A stretch of 22,700 nucleotides of DNA from Actinomycetes bacterium. Lineage in GTDB: Bacteria > Actinomycetota > Aquicultoria > CAJVYJ01 > JAUVQD01. The stretch spans positions 1 to 22,700 of the forward strand of contig JAUVQD010000002.1 in NCBI GenBank assembly GCA_030598355.1. Reading direction: 5' to 3'. Below the pieces are notes generated by a model that was not told where the DNA came from, searched no databases, and saw only the letters and a program-made list of their open reading frames with translations. Both the position numbers and the translations under genes were made by a program. This document shows positions 22,644 through 22,700 of the stretch, in pieces (position 1 is the stretch's first letter; each line of letters begins with the position of its first letter).

Positions 22644-22673
22644 AATTTACCATACCGCTTGGTCTTTGGCCAA
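22644..22673 (-). promoter_or_regulatory. Promoter of the minus-strand cluster (extended -10, leaderless) with inverted repeat
   Basis: On the minus strand TTGGCC (22673-22668) and TAAATT (22649-22644) are 18 bases apart, with TG before the -10 (TGGTAAATT). Six bases separate the box from the ATG at 22637, with no Shine-Dalgarno sequence. An imperfect inverted repeat, TTGGTC-TTT-GGCCAA at 22659-22673, overlaps the -35 box and could be an operator. Confidence 0.5.
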
Positions 22674-22700
22674 GAGGGAGTAACTTGGTGGTAATTCGAA

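Noticed and set aside
1..22700. CRISPR array, tRNA or rRNA genes
   Set aside because: No regularly spaced direct repeats, cloverleaf-like segments or rRNA motifs were seen on either strand; nearly all of the sequence is accounted for by protein genes.

Overview
The window reads as chromosome of a Gram-positive-type bacterium, either a clostridium-like Bacillota or a deep, probably anaerobic Actinomycetota lineage. The evidence is the gene order (L30-L15-SecY-Adk-Map-IF1-L36-S13-S11-S4-RpoA-L17, then EcfA1-EcfA2-EcfT-TruA), zinc-binding forms of L36, S4 and adenylate kinase, heavy use of TTG start codons, and several genes with a -10 box only 6-7 nt before the ATG (likely leaderless mRNAs). 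Base composition looks moderate by eye. The sequence alone does not settle the phylum.

Layout. 1-6520 is the distal part of the spc/alpha ribosomal protein operon, entering inside rpmD and running through rplO, secY, adk, map, infA, rpmJ, rpsM, rpsK, rpsD, rpoA and rplQ, with a likely internal promoter before infA. 6535-7626 is a compact mobile unit: a REP-associated (Y1/HUH) transposase gene between near-perfect 34-bp terminal inverted repeats, inserted between rplQ and the ECF genes. 7673-10927 holds ecfA1-ecfA2-ecfT-truA, the energizing module of an ECF vitamin transporter plus a tRNA pseudouridine synthase. 11048-13142 is a PhoB/OmpR-type response regulator and its membrane histidine kinase, closed by a terminator. 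13359-17273 is a tightly overlapping operon nadB-nadC-dedA-birA. bioY (17359-17898) follows behind a promoter overlapped by a 10-bp-arm inverted repeat that matches a BirA operator, and then coaX (17967-18728).

From 18725 to the end all genes are on the minus strand: a quinate 5-dehydrogenase-like protein, a class III aminotransferase resembling putrescine aminotransferase, an SRPBCC small-molecule-binding protein, and a homologue of cyanobacterial acyl-ACP reductase (AAR) that keeps the catalytic cysteine. No single named pathway covers these four genes. They are the best candidate here for an undescribed system; my working inference is acyl-thioester to aldehyde chemistry coupled to amine/aldehyde transamination.

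How the parts work together. BirA is both the biotin-protein ligase and the likely repressor of bioY; BioY needs the EcfA1/A2/T module encoded 7 kb upstream, so the window holds a whole biotin uptake and regulation circuit without biotin synthesis genes. nadB, nadC and coaX add NAD and coenzyme A synthesis, making 13-19 kb a cofactor-supply region. Intergenic gaps are all shorter than 300 bases. I found no tRNA, rRNA or CRISPR array.
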